From NCBI RefSeq assembly GCF_001748245.1, contig NZ_BDFO01000001.1, forward strand, positions 560,828 to 624,827: 64,000 bases of DNA. Reading direction: 5' to 3'. Position 1 is the stretch's first letter; the number at the start of each line of letters is the position of its first letter. Under the pieces are notes generated by a model. The model saw only the letters and a program-made list of their open reading frames with translations. It ran no database searches and had not been told where the DNA came from. Positions 8,543 through 16,722 of this stretch are shown here, piece after piece. The DNA comes from Oligoflexus tunisiensis. GTDB taxonomy: Bacteria; Bdellovibrionota_B; Oligoflexia; Oligoflexales; Oligoflexaceae. A program made the translations under genes and the position numbers.

Positions 8543-8770
8543 ATGCAAGTGGACGCAAGAGAATTGGCTGAGACAATTCGCGACCTGCGTAAAAAACATG
8601 GGATCAGCCAGGGAGAACTCGCTCAAATATCAGGGGTTTCCCTGCCCTCCATCAGTCGCTTCGAGCGCGGGAAAGACACGATCCGGCTCGATGTTCTCAT
8701 GAAAATACTCGATGCCCTAGGTTATCGCCTCGAAATTAAGGCGAAGGAAAAAAACAATGGAGCAGGTTGA
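8543..8770 (+). CDS. hipB: HipB-like XRE-family antitoxin
   Basis: 75 residues made of one helix-turn-helix domain (ETIRDLRKKHGISQGELAQ, VSLPSISRFERG) plus a short tail ending YRLEIKAKEK, typical of HipB-like antitoxins that bind DNA and neutralise HipA. The ATG at 8543 has GGAG ten bases upstream. The longer GTG/ATG readings from 8519 or 8522 add residues MMHWRYKS without a ribosome site and would start at the edge of the inverted repeat. Its stop lies inside hipA, so the pair is coupled. Confidence 0.88.
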   Translation: MQVDARELAETIRDLRKKHGISQGELAQISGVSLPSISRFERGKDTIRLDVLMKILDALGYRLEIKAKEKNNGAG

Positions 8771-10103
8771 ACAAGAAGCCATGAATGCACGCAAGGCTCT
8801 AGTTAAGGTCAATAGCGAGCCTGCCGGAATTCTAACTATGATCGCAACGGATGAATATCAATTCCAGTATCTTGATGAATATAGGAATCAGCAGAAACCA
8901 CCAGTATCCCTTCGTATGCCTGTACGAAAGGAGCCATATGTGGAAGCGCATCTGCATCCTTTCTTTGACAACCTTTTATTTGAAGGTGAACAGCTCCGAA
9001 TTTTTGAAAAAAAATACGGGCTCCAGAGACATTCACATGTTGATCGCTTCAAACTCTTGATGCTCACAGGCCAAAACACCCTGAGTGCCGTGAGTGTCAT
9101 GGCCTTGGTGGGTAATAAACCTCTACTTTTCAATGAAAATCTGGAAAATAGTGAAATGATGACGAGTTACGAACTGACGCCGGCCTATACCGGTTCCTGT
9201 TCACTCTGTCTGAAGGAAAGCTCAAAGGGTGAGCACACAGCATGCCGTAGGGCCCTTTGGGATACGCAGCGCAATATTCGAATGGAATCGTTTGCCGTGG
9301 ATCCTGTCAATATATTTCGTAGCATCAGCTTGGGGCAATCAATATCCGGTGCTCAAAGAAAAGCGCTGTTTCACCTCAATCAGACGAAGACATTGACGCG
9401 TAAAGGCTTTCCGCAATATATACTCAAGCCAGACGGTGATTTCCCAGAATTGCCTGCCAACGAACATTTGACCATGAGCATTGCTCGTGAACTCGGGTTT
9501 CCTGTGCCATCCATTGGGCTTTACAGAGTCGAAGGGATTGGCTTTATCTATGTCGTCAGACGTTTTGATTGGTCTGAGAAGTCGGGATTTCAACCGACTG
9601 AGGACATGGCTCAATTGAATGAAGAGCTGGCTGAAAGAAAAAATGATGGCACTCTGGAGCAGCTTGCCCAGATCATCGCGCGATTTACGCACAGCCCTGC
9701 CATCGAACTAGCGGATTTTTTCCGGCGTGTTCTTTTCTGTTTCGTCATTGGCAATGGTGATATGCATCTCAAGAATTGGTCGATATTCCGTGATGCAAAA
9801 TCCGGGTTTCACAAACTTGCCCCTTTATATGATTATCTTAATGTTCGTGCCTGCTTTCCACAGGAGCAGGTTGAAATGGTTCTTTCTGTGAATGGCAAGC
9901 AAAAGGACCTGACCATCCATGATTTTATAGAGTTCTCTGTATCAATAGGGGTGAGTGAAAAGTATAGGCGGGCTTGTTTGGATCAAGTTCCACGTTGGCG
10001 AGAGACGATAGAAGCGTTTCTGGAACGCTCCCTCTTAACCCCTGAAATGAAACGCCGGTATCGTGAGGTTGTTAGAGAACGCGTGAACCGACTGACTGGA
10101 TAA
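8757..10103 (+). CDS. hipA: HipA-like serine/threonine kinase toxin with internal Cys/His knuckle
   Basis: 448 residues. The N-terminal subdomain (about 9-130) is followed by a small C-x2-C...H-x2-C cluster (C148, C151, H160, C163), then the HipA kinase. Visible kinase parts are the Gly-rich loop SGAQRKALF (197-205), the nucleotide-binding Lys in YILKPDGD (K224), the catalytic loop GNGDMHLKNW with Asp335, and LAPLYD with metal-binding Asp359. All catalytic residues look intact, so the toxin is probably active. HipA-type kinases phosphorylate aminoacyl-tRNA synthetases or other targets to cause dormancy; the target here is unknown. AAGGA precedes the ATG at 8757, which overlaps hipB by 14 bases. 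Confidence 0.88.
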   Translation: MEQVEQEAMNARKALVKVNSEPAGILTMIATDEYQFQYLDEYRNQQKPPVSLRMPVRKEPYVEAHLHPFFDNLLFEGEQLRIFEKKYGLQRHSHVDRFKLLMLTGQNTLSAVSVMALVGNKPLLFNENLENSEMMTSYELTPAYTGSCSLCLKESSKGEHTACRRALWDTQRNIRMESFAVDPVNIFRSISLGQSISGAQRKALFHLNQTKTLTRKGFPQYILKPDGDFPELPANEHLTMSIARELGFPVPSIGLYRVEGIGFIYVVRRFDWSEKSGFQPTEDMAQLNEELAERKNDGTLEQLAQIIARFTHSPAIELADFFRRVLFCFVIGNGDMHLKNWSIFRDAKSGFHKLAPLYDYLNVRACFPQEQVEMVLSVNGKQKDLTIHDFIEFSVSIGVSEKYRRACLDQVPRWRETIEAFLERSLLTPEMKRRYREVVRERVNRLTG

Positions 10104-10124
10104 ATTGAATGTCCTCGGAAGTTG

Positions 10125-10242
10125 TGAACCCTGCCATGAAGGACCCCAAACTCAAGCCGAGCCGTCGCCTAAATGATTGGGCTCTGCTCCAGGATTGTCT
10201 CATGGTAAGCTGAGTCATGTCCAGACTCCGAGTCACAGTGCC
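10125..10242. repeat. 118-bp direct repeat, copy 2 (right of hipBA)
   Basis: Partner of 8142-8259. On the minus strand it also contains the ribosome site and start codon ATGGCAGGGTTCA, but the reading frame that follows (toward hipA) is unrelated to the coiled-coil gene. This copy thus looks like the original promoter and start region, cut off from its gene. It lies directly before hemE and may contribute to the hemE leader. Confidence 0.85.
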
Positions 10243-10280
10243 ATGTTCAAGGTCGGACCGTATTGAGAGGAGTATTCAAA

Positions 10281-11345
10281 TTGAACAACAAGCCCTTGGT
10301 TGCAGCTGCTTTTGGTTATAAGACTCCCCGGGTTCCCATCTGGTTTCTGCGCCAGGCCGGGCGTTACCTGCCTGAATATATGGAAGTCCGCAGGAAGGTG
10401 GATTTTGTCGAACTCTGTCGCAGCCCGGAGCTGGCGTCGGAAGTCACCTTGCAGCCTTTGCGGCGTTACGATGTGGATGCGGCCATCATCTTTTCCGATA
10501 TTCTGATCCCCTGCACGGCCATGGGGCAGACTCTGACCTTTGATAAAGGTCATGGACCGGAACTCAGCAATACCGTACGCTCGGCTGCAGACCTGGCTCG
10601 ACTGAAACATCCCGACGTGCAAAAGGATCTGGGCTATGTGGGTGATGCCATTGCCCTCACCAAACAAGGCATGAAACCTGCACAAACCATGATCGGTTTT
10701 GCCGGCGCTCCTTTCACGGTGGCGAGTTACATGATCGAAGGTTCCGGCAGCAAGACCTTCACGGAAGTCAAAAAACTGCGGTATTTGGAGCCCCAAACGT
10801 TTAAAGGACTTCTGGATCTTCTGGCTGATGTCACCGTCGATTATCTTCTGATGCAGGTGCAGGCCGGGGCAGAATGCCTGATGCTCTTTGATACCTGGGC
10901 GAATCAGATGACCTCAGCGGACTATCGCGATTTCGTGTTCCCTGCGGTCAACAAGGTGATTGAAGCCGTGAAGTCTCGCTGGGATGGACCGGTGATTTAT
11001 TATCCGGGTCAAAGTCTGGAACTTCTTTTTGAATTGAGCGGCATTCGGGCGGATGTTTTGGCTATCGATTGGCGGGCGCGTATGCCTCGGGCGGTCGCTT
11101 TGATCGAGAATCTGGGCCTCAATGTCAGTGTGCAGGGCAACCTGGATCCGCAGGCCATGCTGGCTCCGGAATCCCTATTGAGACAGATGGTGCGCGATGT
11201 CCTGGAAGCCGGGACCAAAGCGCGCGGCCACATCTTTAACGTTGGGCATGGGCTGCAGCCGCATACACCGCCGGACTCTGTGGCCATTGCGATCGATGAA
11301 GTGAGACGGTTCGAGGCGGAACGAGCAAAGCAGGGTCATGGCTGA
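10281..11345 (+). CDS. hemE: Uroporphyrinogen decarboxylase
   Basis: 354 residues, the normal length. It converts uroporphyrinogen III to coproporphyrinogen III in haem synthesis. Visible motifs are WFLRQAGRYLPEY near the N-terminus with the substrate-binding arginines, PCTAMGQTL, GFAGAPFTVASYMIEG, FDTWANQM and GHGLQPHTPPD near the C-terminus with the conserved His. The start is a TTG at 10281, because GAGAGGAG (10265-10272) sits 8 bases upstream. A TTG at 10263 would lie before that ribosome site. It overlaps the next gene by 8 bases and forms an operon with it and lipB. Confidence 0.96.
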   Translation: MNNKPLVAAAFGYKTPRVPIWFLRQAGRYLPEYMEVRRKVDFVELCRSPELASEVTLQPLRRYDVDAAIIFSDILIPCTAMGQTLTFDKGHGPELSNTVRSAADLARLKHPDVQKDLGYVGDAIALTKQGMKPAQTMIGFAGAPFTVASYMIEGSGSKTFTEVKKLRYLEPQTFKGLLDLLADVTVDYLLMQVQAGAECLMLFDTWANQMTSADYRDFVFPAVNKVIEAVKSRWDGPVIYYPGQSLELLFELSGIRADVLAIDWRARMPRAVALIENLGLNVSVQGNLDPQAMLAPESLLRQMVRDVLEAGTKARGHIFNVGHGLQPHTPPDSVAIAIDEVRRFEAERAKQGHG

Positions 11346-11964
11346 ACATCTTTACACCTATATCAACCCAACATCGGAACGGGATCTGGACCGTGTCTGC
11401 CGCCTCCTGGAGCGGGACGGCGTCATTGCCTATCCCATGGACGTCAACTGGGCCTTCGGTTGCGACGCGAGCAGTGTGAAGGCACTCGATCGCATCCGGC
11501 GTCTGAAGCCGACGCATCCCAAGGAACGGCCTTTCAGTCTGATCTGTTCCGATATTTCCATGGCGGCCACGGTCGCCACGATCGACAACAATCAGTACCG
11601 GGTGCTGAAAAAATGCTGGCCGGGACCTTACACGGTGATCCTGAAAAGGGCCCGCAACCTGGCCCGACAAATCAAGGACAAGCGCCAGGTGGTGGGGGTC
11701 CGGATTCCCGAATCGCCTTTGATCCGTGACCTCGTGACCCGCCTCGGCCGCCCCCTGGCCACCACCTCGGTGCCTGAGCTCGCTGATGGCGAGATGCCGA
11801 AATTTGGCTATCAAATCATTGAAGAATTTGGACATGGTATTGATCTCCTGATGGATTTAGGCGAGGAATTGCCTGGGCTGGAATCGACCGTGATAGATTT
11901 CACAGAAGACGAACCAGCCGTGGTTCGGGTCGGGTTCGGTGATCCCGAGCAATTTGGAGGCTAG
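11338..11964 (+). CDS. YciO/Sua5/YrdC-family protein
   Basis: 208 residues of the YrdC fold. IAYPMDVNWAFGCDA matches the strand-turn that opens the domain, KERPFSLICSD the conserved Lys/Arg/Ser segment, CWPGPYTVILKR the PGPYT motif, and VGVRIPESPLIRDLV the following helix. The Sua5/TsaC branch makes threonylcarbamoyl-AMP for the t6A tRNA modification; the YciO branch is closer by wording and its reaction is less certain. A tsaD partner for t6A is present at 35143-36165. Start and stop overlap with hemE indicates co-translation. Confidence 0.85.
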   Translation: MAEHLYTYINPTSERDLDRVCRLLERDGVIAYPMDVNWAFGCDASSVKALDRIRRLKPTHPKERPFSLICSDISMAATVATIDNNQYRVLKKCWPGPYTVILKRARNLARQIKDKRQVVGVRIPESPLIRDLVTRLGRPLATTSVPELADGEMPKFGYQIIEEFGHGIDLLMDLGEELPGLESTVIDFTEDEPAVVRVGFGDPEQFGG

Positions 11965-11967
11965 TCC

Positions 11968-12648
11968 TTGCAGAGGTCCCTCGATGTTTTCGAATGCGGT
12001 TTGCTCCCCTATGGCAAAGCGCTTGAAATCCAGCATCAGCTCCATAGTGAAGTTCGCGAAGGCCAAAGGTTTGGAGCCATCATGATGCTCCAGCATCAGC
12101 CGGTTCTGACCTTGGGAAAAAATGCTGACGCTGGCCTTGTTCTGACCCAATCCGAGTCTCTTGAGGCTGCCGGTATCGAAGTATTTCCAACTGATCGCGG
12201 CGGCGAAGTCACCGCGCATGAACCCGGACAACTCGTCGTCTATCCCATCCTGCCTTTACAGCAGCTGCGCCTGCCCCCCAAGCGTTACGTCGATCGTCTG
12301 CTTGAGTCGGTGATTCTCACAGTTCAGCATTTTGGTATCGCGGCGCAAAGCGATCCCGATTACCCTGGTGTGTGGGTGGGACGTGACAAAATTTGTGCGA
12401 TCGGCATACGGGTCAAAGAGCGTGTCAGTCTTCACGGGATTGCACTCAATGTTGTGAATGACTTAAACCTTTTTCGCCTGATCGTGCCTTGCGGCATTCG
12501 AGAAAGAGGTGTCACATCCTTACAAAATCTTTTAGGATCGACACCAGACCTATCCGATGTGGCGCGAATTTGGTTGCAAAAATTTTCAGAAGTCATGGAT
12601 CTTTCAGTTAAAATCCAGACCGTAGACAAAGTGATGCGGAATCCGTAG
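11968..12648 (+). CDS. lipB: Octanoyl-(ACP) protein transferase
   Basis: 226 residues. It transfers octanoate from ACP to lipoyl domains, the first step of lipoate attachment. HQPVLTLGK, DRGGEVTAHEPGQLVVYPI, the catalytic Lys in DKICAIGIRV and the catalytic Cys in LIVPCGI are visible. The usual T-x-HGPGQ motif is TAHEPGQ here, with Gly replaced by Glu. The start is TTG at 11968, supported by TTGGAGG seven bases upstream; no suitable ATG is near. It follows the YciO gene by 3 bases in the hemE operon. Confidence 0.94.
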   Translation: MQRSLDVFECGLLPYGKALEIQHQLHSEVREGQRFGAIMMLQHQPVLTLGKNADAGLVLTQSESLEAAGIEVFPTDRGGEVTAHEPGQLVVYPILPLQQLRLPPKRYVDRLLESVILTVQHFGIAAQSDPDYPGVWVGRDKICAIGIRVKERVSLHGIALNVVNDLNLFRLIVPCGIRERGVTSLQNLLGSTPDLSDVARIWLQKFSEVMDLSVKIQTVDKVMRNP

Positions 12649-12711
12649 AATCGTTGACCCGAGTGTTCCTCGGGAGAAACATGCGTACTGTCTGCAAGGG
12701 AGAGATGGAAC

Positions 12712-13017
12712 ATGGATCTTTTCGAATCGGGCGAAGTCGTTAACGAAGGGAAAGTGGTGCGCGTGGCTGCGCCCGACCTCAGCGACGATCCTCCTGAGCT
12801 GCTGGAATGCTGCAAAAGAACAATTGGCATGCACGCCAAGAACAATCCGATGATGGTATGCGGTGAGTGCAAGAAAATTATCAAGGTCTTCGATAACGAC
12901 AAAGCTTATCGAAACTACCAGCGTTTTTGCGCATCACGCCATCGTCGCTTCCTGGCGACTCCATTCGGCGATCAACATGTTGTGATTTTTAAGAATTACG
13001 ACAGCTATTCGGCCTAA
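12712..13017 (+). CDS. Small unrecognised Cys/His-cluster protein
   Basis: 101 residues, no signal peptide. The centre has C50-x2-C53 followed by C73-x3-H77 (VCGECKK ... FCASRH), a plausible zinc site with a longer internal spacer (19 residues) than the fingers of the 47212-48468 protein. Two adjacent cysteines (33-34) lie before it. A good AAGGGAGAG ribosome site precedes the ATG. It starts 63 bases after lipB and is followed by a stem-loop. Function unknown. Confidence 0.65.
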   Translation: MDLFESGEVVNEGKVVRVAAPDLSDDPPELLECCKRTIGMHAKNNPMMVCGECKKIIKVFDNDKAYRNYQRFCASRHRRFLATPFGDQHVVIFKNYDSYSA

Positions 13018-13026
13018 GTGGGGGGA

Positions 13027-13044
13027 GAGCGACTCAGGTCGCTC
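13027..13044 (+). terminator. Possible stem-loop terminator after the small Cys/His gene
   Basis: GAGCGAC-TCAG-GTCGCTC is a perfect 7-bp stem with a 4-base loop, 10 bases after the stop. It is followed by a T-biased but not T-only run (CTCTTCAAGTCTTGTTCTT). It may work on the plus strand only weakly. Confidence 0.45.
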
Positions 13045-13048
13045 CTCT

Positions 13049-14341
13049 TCAAGTCTTGTTCTTCACACCTTTTGGGCCAAAAAACCGAACACTCCTTAAG
13101 AACGAATAGGCCGAGACCAGTTGGTAGTCCTCCTTCTGGATATCCGGCCACTTTTCTATTTCCGTCTGAATGCCCGAGCTTTTCGCCAGATCGGACAGGT
13201 CGCCGCTTTCGATGTGACCCTTCAGATCCGATTCCTTGCGGGTATTGGCGCTTTTCACTTCAAGCTGCTTCGGTGGAACCATCACGTCGGGAATGATGCC
13301 CTTGGCCTGAATGGACCGATCCTTCGGCGTATAGTAGCGGGCCACCGTGATCTTCAGACCGCTCTGATCCGGCAGGGACACCAGCGTTTGCACCGAGCCC
13401 TTGCCGAAGGAGGTCGAACCCATGATGAGAGCCCGCTCGTGATCCTGAAGAGCGCCTGCGACGATTTCCGACGCGCTGGCGCTGCCTCCATTGATCAGAA
13501 CCACGATCGGCAGGTCGGCATAGGTGCCCCGCTTATGCGCAAACTCGCGCTCGACATCCTTGCTGCTGCGTCCCACTGTGGAAACGATCACACCGGACTC
13601 GATGAAAAGATCGGCCACCTTCACGGCCTGATCCAGAAGACCACCGGGATTGTCGCGCAGATCGAAGACCATGCCCTTGCTGTCCTTGGCATACTTTTCC
13701 ACGATAGCCTTCAGCTCATCAGCCGTGTTGTCCTGGAAACTGGAGATGCGCGCATAGAAAATACCGTGGCCGAGTTCGGCGGAACGCACCGATTTGATCT
13801 TGATGATTTCACGGACCAGAGTGAATTCCAGAGGTTTTTCCTCGCCCTTTCGGCGAACCGTAAGCTTGATCTCGCTATCCGGCTTGCCGCGCATACGTTC
13901 CGAAGCATCGCCAGACTTGATTTGATCCACCGGGGTGCCGTCGATCGCGATAATTTCATCGCCGGATTTGATGCCGGCGCGATGAGCCGGGGTGTCCTCG
14001 ATGGGCGAGATGACGATCATCTTGCCCCGCTCGGTGGACACGATGATGCCCACACCCCCGAATTTCCCCTGAGTATCCGACGTCAACTGATCAAAGGCTT
14101 TGCGCGGCATGACCATGGTGTGAGGGTCGAGATTGCCGACGACGCCTTTGAGCGCGTGATAAACCATGTCGTCAGCCCGGACCTTGGTCGGATCCACATA
14201 AAGGTTTTCCAGATAATAGAGGCCGCGCGCCAGCGTTTCCAAGGAGCGGTAGCGGGCATCAGCCGCTTCATTGTCACTTGCCGCGAACGAGGGCGTGGAT
14301 CCCAGAAGTGACAGCCAAAGGCAGATTTTGTGTGGAGGCAT
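13049..14341 (-). CDS. S41-family carboxy-terminal processing protease (CtpA/Prc type)
   Basis: 430 residues: signal peptide (about 1-21, ends near PSFAAS), N-terminal helical cap, PDZ domain (about 95-170, with FGGVGI and AGIKSGDEI) and S41 catalytic domain. The catalytic Ser is in NGGSASASE (S289) and the general-base Lys in STSFGKGS (K314). Their spacing of 25 residues equals that of E. coli Tsp (S430/K455). It cleaves periplasmic proteins from their C-termini; the substrate is unknown. The ATG at 14341 has AAAGGA six bases upstream; a TTG two codons earlier is less likely. Confidence 0.95.
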   Translation of the reverse strand: MPPHKICLWLSLLGSTPSFAASDNEAADARYRSLETLARGLYYLENLYVDPTKVRADDMVYHALKGVVGNLDPHTMVMPRKAFDQLTSDTQGKFGGVGIIVSTERGKMIVISPIEDTPAHRAGIKSGDEIIAIDGTPVDQIKSGDASERMRGKPDSEIKLTVRRKGEEKPLEFTLVREIIKIKSVRSAELGHGIFYARISSFQDNTADELKAIVEKYAKDSKGMVFDLRDNPGGLLDQAVKVADLFIESGVIVSTVGRSSKDVEREFAHKRGTYADLPIVVLINGGSASASEIVAGALQDHERALIMGSTSFGKGSVQTLVSLPDQSGLKITVARYYTPKDRSIQAKGIIPDVMVPPKQLEVKSANTRKESDLKGHIESGDLSDLAKSSGIQTEIEKWPDIQKEDYQLVSAYSFLRSVRFFGPKGVKNKT

Positions 14342-14507
14342 GGACAATCCTTTCGCACAGCCGGGACCCTGGTCACGGATGAGGCGACTATGGTGAGTAT
14401 CGATTGATGGTGTCCTACGGATATTTTGTCGGGAACAACCCTATCAGGCTAGGTTTTTTTTGCGGAAGGGGCTGGCCATGGGCCACCCCTGCGCTTGCCA
14501 GCGATCT

Positions 14508-15542
14508 TCAGTTGGTTCCGGTCCGGTTCGGGCGCATGCGGCCGTTTCTGGCATGAATGAGATTTTTGGGATCGCGTTTTGTTGTGCCGGCCAGGAGTTT
14601 GCGGGCTTTCAACCGTTCCGCGGGATCCAGTTCCTTTTCTGCGAGATACTCCTGGATCAAAGCCATCGCTTTGGGTGCATCGCCCTGTGCCACCCATTGG
14701 GTCACGAGGGCATGAATGGGGTCAAAGCACTTCCTGCAGGCCTCGCGGGCTTTTTGATATTCCCGCACCGCAAGATCCGGGTTGCGCGTGCGCTCGTACA
14801 ACTGACCAAGTCGCATGAGGGACAGGTAATAGTAGGGATTGACTTCGGTCGCAAGCTTGTAATATTTCTCTGCGATTTTCTCCTTACTCATACGCTCAGC
14901 ACACAGGGCGATATTGTGCAGAATGCGTTCAGGATATTGGTAATCCTTGCCTGCCGGGGACTTGCGCAGTTCCTTCAAAGTCTTCATGGCTTTGTTATAT
15001 TGCTTTGTTTCGATGTAGGCCGAGCTCAAATTCAAAGCCACCGAGGCTCGCGGTTGCAGGAGGTGTGATTCTTCAAAAAAGCCAAGCGCCATTTTGGGAT
15101 TCTGTAAAGAAAGGTAGGTGAGTCCCATTAAATTCTTGAAGTCCGCATCCTGAGGGTGCTTCTTCATCAGTGGTCGAAGCTCACGCAAAGCCATATTGGG
15201 CTGCCCCTGGTTGATATAACCGATCACCAGGTTTTTTTGGGTGTTGAGCAGCTCTTCCTCACGCTTGGCTTCAGCAGCAGGGTCTTTGAGAGTTTGACAC
15301 CCTGGCATACATAGGATAAAAAGAATGATGATGCATGGAGCCAGAACACGACCCCACGCGACGACGCATGGAGCCAGAACACGACGCCAAGCGACGACGC
15401 TTGGAGCCAGAACACGACGCCAGGCGACGACGCTTGGAGCCAGAAAACGATGGCACGCGACGATGCATGGAGCCAGAACACGACGCCACGCCGCGTTTGC
15501 GAAAGAGTCTGAAACAGGGATTTGAGCCTGCAGCTGTTGCAT
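14508..15542 (-). CDS. PilF/PilW-like TPR lipoprotein with tandem-repeat N-terminus
   Basis: 344 residues. Residues 18-72 are five 11-residue repeats of the form A-W-R-R-V-L-A-P-x-V-V. They run straight into a hydrophobic stretch (IIILFILCMPGC) with a lipobox-like end at Cys82. From about residue 95 the protein is TPR repeats (GYINQGQPNMALREL, GLTYLSLQNPKMALGFF, SSAYIETKQYNKAMKTL), resembling the pilus-assembly lipoprotein PilF. The ATG at 15542 is chosen because AAGGGG precedes it; an upstream ATG at 15581 lacks a ribosome site. Whether the repeat segment is exported as part of an odd long signal is unclear. It is divergent from the RodZ-like gene. Confidence 0.75.
   Translation of the reverse strand: MQQLQAQIPVSDSFANAAWRRVLAPCIVACHRFLAPSVVAWRRVLAPSVVAWRRVLAPCVVAWGRVLAPCIIILFILCMPGCQTLKDPAAEAKREEELLNTQKNLVIGYINQGQPNMALRELRPLMKKHPQDADFKNLMGLTYLSLQNPKMALGFFEESHLLQPRASVALNLSSAYIETKQYNKAMKTLKELRKSPAGKDYQYPERILHNIALCAERMSKEKIAEKYYKLATEVNPYYYLSLMRLGQLYERTRNPDLAVREYQKAREACRKCFDPIHALVTQWVAQGDAPKAMALIQEYLAEKELDPAERLKARKLLAGTTKRDPKNLIHARNGRMRPNRTGTN
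15333..15491. repeat. 33-bp tandem repeat, about 4.8 units
   Basis: Four complete units start at 15333, 15366, 15399 and 15432, and a fifth nearly complete one at 15465. The plus-strand core of each is GC[A/T]TGGAGCCAGAACACGA, then a more variable CG-rich half. Units differ at a few bases each. The unit length is a multiple of three and free of stops in most frames, so the array keeps the lipoprotein frame open and also creates long spurious open frames on both strands. Confidence 0.93.
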
Positions 15543-15672
15543 GGTGTTCCCCTTAAGCGTCGTAAGTTTATGGTTCTTCATTCAAGCTTAATATGGTTAA
15601 CTTCCGGATGGAAGGCCTGCACGATCGAAAGCCGAGGATCGTGCCGCATTTAGAAACGCGACGGAGCCCAAC

Positions 15673-16698
15673 ATGACGAAAATCGACAATGAGCAGGCCG
15701 AATCCAACAAACCACTTGAAGGTAAAGCTCCCGTTGATGAGCGACCCTTCGGAAGCATGCTGCGCGCGGCCCGCGAGCAGGCGGGCTTTACGATCGAGCG
15801 AGCAGCGATGGCGACGCGGATTTCACCCCCCTTTGTCGAAGCTCTCGAACAAGGTGATTTCGCACAGTTGCCGGGCGCTGTCTTCGGTCGCGGCTTCATT
15901 CGCAACCTCTGCAAACTCTATGGGGCGGATTCGTCTGAGATTCTTGCCGCCTTTGAGCGTAGCATCAATCCACCCGCTCCCGGCAAAGGCAAGGATACGA
16001 TCAGCCCAAACGTGCGGGATGAAAAACGCCATCAGCAGCTGAAAAAAGGTGTGGTGCTCATTCAACCGAAGGAATGGAAAAGCCGCATCAGTGCCCTGGC
16101 TCCGCATCACTATCTGCGCGCCAAACCGCTGATTCTTCTGATGGCCGCGGTGGTGATCGGCGGCATTATCATCAATCAAATCGATATCGCCACGCGCGAT
16201 TCCCAGGATGAGTTGGCACAGATCCAAAAACCGGTGGAAACGCCAGCCGCCTCCACGAGCAGCCCAAGTCCTGCGGCATCAGTGCCGGCTCCGGCACCCG
16301 TGGCTGAAACGCCAGCCGCGACCGCGACGACGCCTACGACCCCTGCCGTGGAGCCGAAACCCACTCCTGCCAATGCTCCGGCTCCTGCGGAAACCGAGGA
16401 AGAGGAAACCCTGGAAGGCGGCACCCTGGTGCAGCTGAACGTGAAGGAACCTGTGGTCGTGAAAATTACCCGTGATGATGACAAGCAAATCACCGGCGAG
16501 CTGTCACCGAACACCTACCGCTATCGTTTCAAGGAACAGCTGAAGTTTTATGTGGAAGATGCCTCGGTCGTGGAAATCTTCTTCAAAGGCCAGCGCGTTC
16601 CCACCTCGGAAGTGAAGGGTGAACCCAAGCGCATCACGTTCCAGAGTGCGGAAAGCCAAATCGCTAAGAAAGCGGCACCTGGAACTTCACTGCGATAA
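15673..16698 (+). CDS. RodZ-like protein: cytoplasmic HTH, one membrane segment, periplasmic DUF4115
   Basis: 341 residues. A helix-turn-helix (about 28-90, MLRAAREQAGFTIERAA ... FGRGFIRNLCKLYG) of the HTH_25 type is followed by one membrane segment (about 153-171, LILLMAAVVIGGIIINQI). Then comes an Ala/Pro-rich linker (about 185-250) and a C-terminal beta domain (VQLNVKEPVVVKI to the end) like DUF4115. This is the RodZ architecture, a cell-shape protein bridging MreB and the elongasome. GGAG lies six bases before the ATG. It is divergent from the PilF-like gene. Confidence 0.85.
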   Translation: MTKIDNEQAESNKPLEGKAPVDERPFGSMLRAAREQAGFTIERAAMATRISPPFVEALEQGDFAQLPGAVFGRGFIRNLCKLYGADSSEILAAFERSINPPAPGKGKDTISPNVRDEKRHQQLKKGVVLIQPKEWKSRISALAPHHYLRAKPLILLMAAVVIGGIIINQIDIATRDSQDELAQIQKPVETPAASTSSPSPAASVPAPAPVAETPAATATTPTTPAVEPKPTPANAPAPAETEEEETLEGGTLVQLNVKEPVVVKITRDDDKQITGELSPNTYRYRFKEQLKFYVEDASVVEIFFKGQRVPTSEVKGEPKRITFQSAESQIAKKAAPGTSLR

Positions 16699-16722
16699 TG
16701 TCCACGAATTTTGTCGAATACC

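Noticed and set aside
12652..12680. CCCGAG/CTCGGG stem-loop after lipB
   Set aside because: A 6-bp stem with no T-run; too weak to call a terminator or regulator.
14430..14462. CCTA-TCAGGC-TAGG followed by eight T, terminator-like on the plus strand
   Set aside because: The stem has only 4 bp and no plus-strand gene precedes it; it lies between two minus-strand genes.
15333..15491. Possible CRISPR array
   Set aside because: Units are directly adjacent with no variable spacers and no cas genes are near; it is a coding tandem repeat.
15325..15556. Open frames on both strands across the 33-bp repeat
   Set aside because: The repeat unit is a multiple of three and nearly stop-free, so it opens several frames artificially. 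Only the minus-strand frame that continues into the TPR domain is supported.
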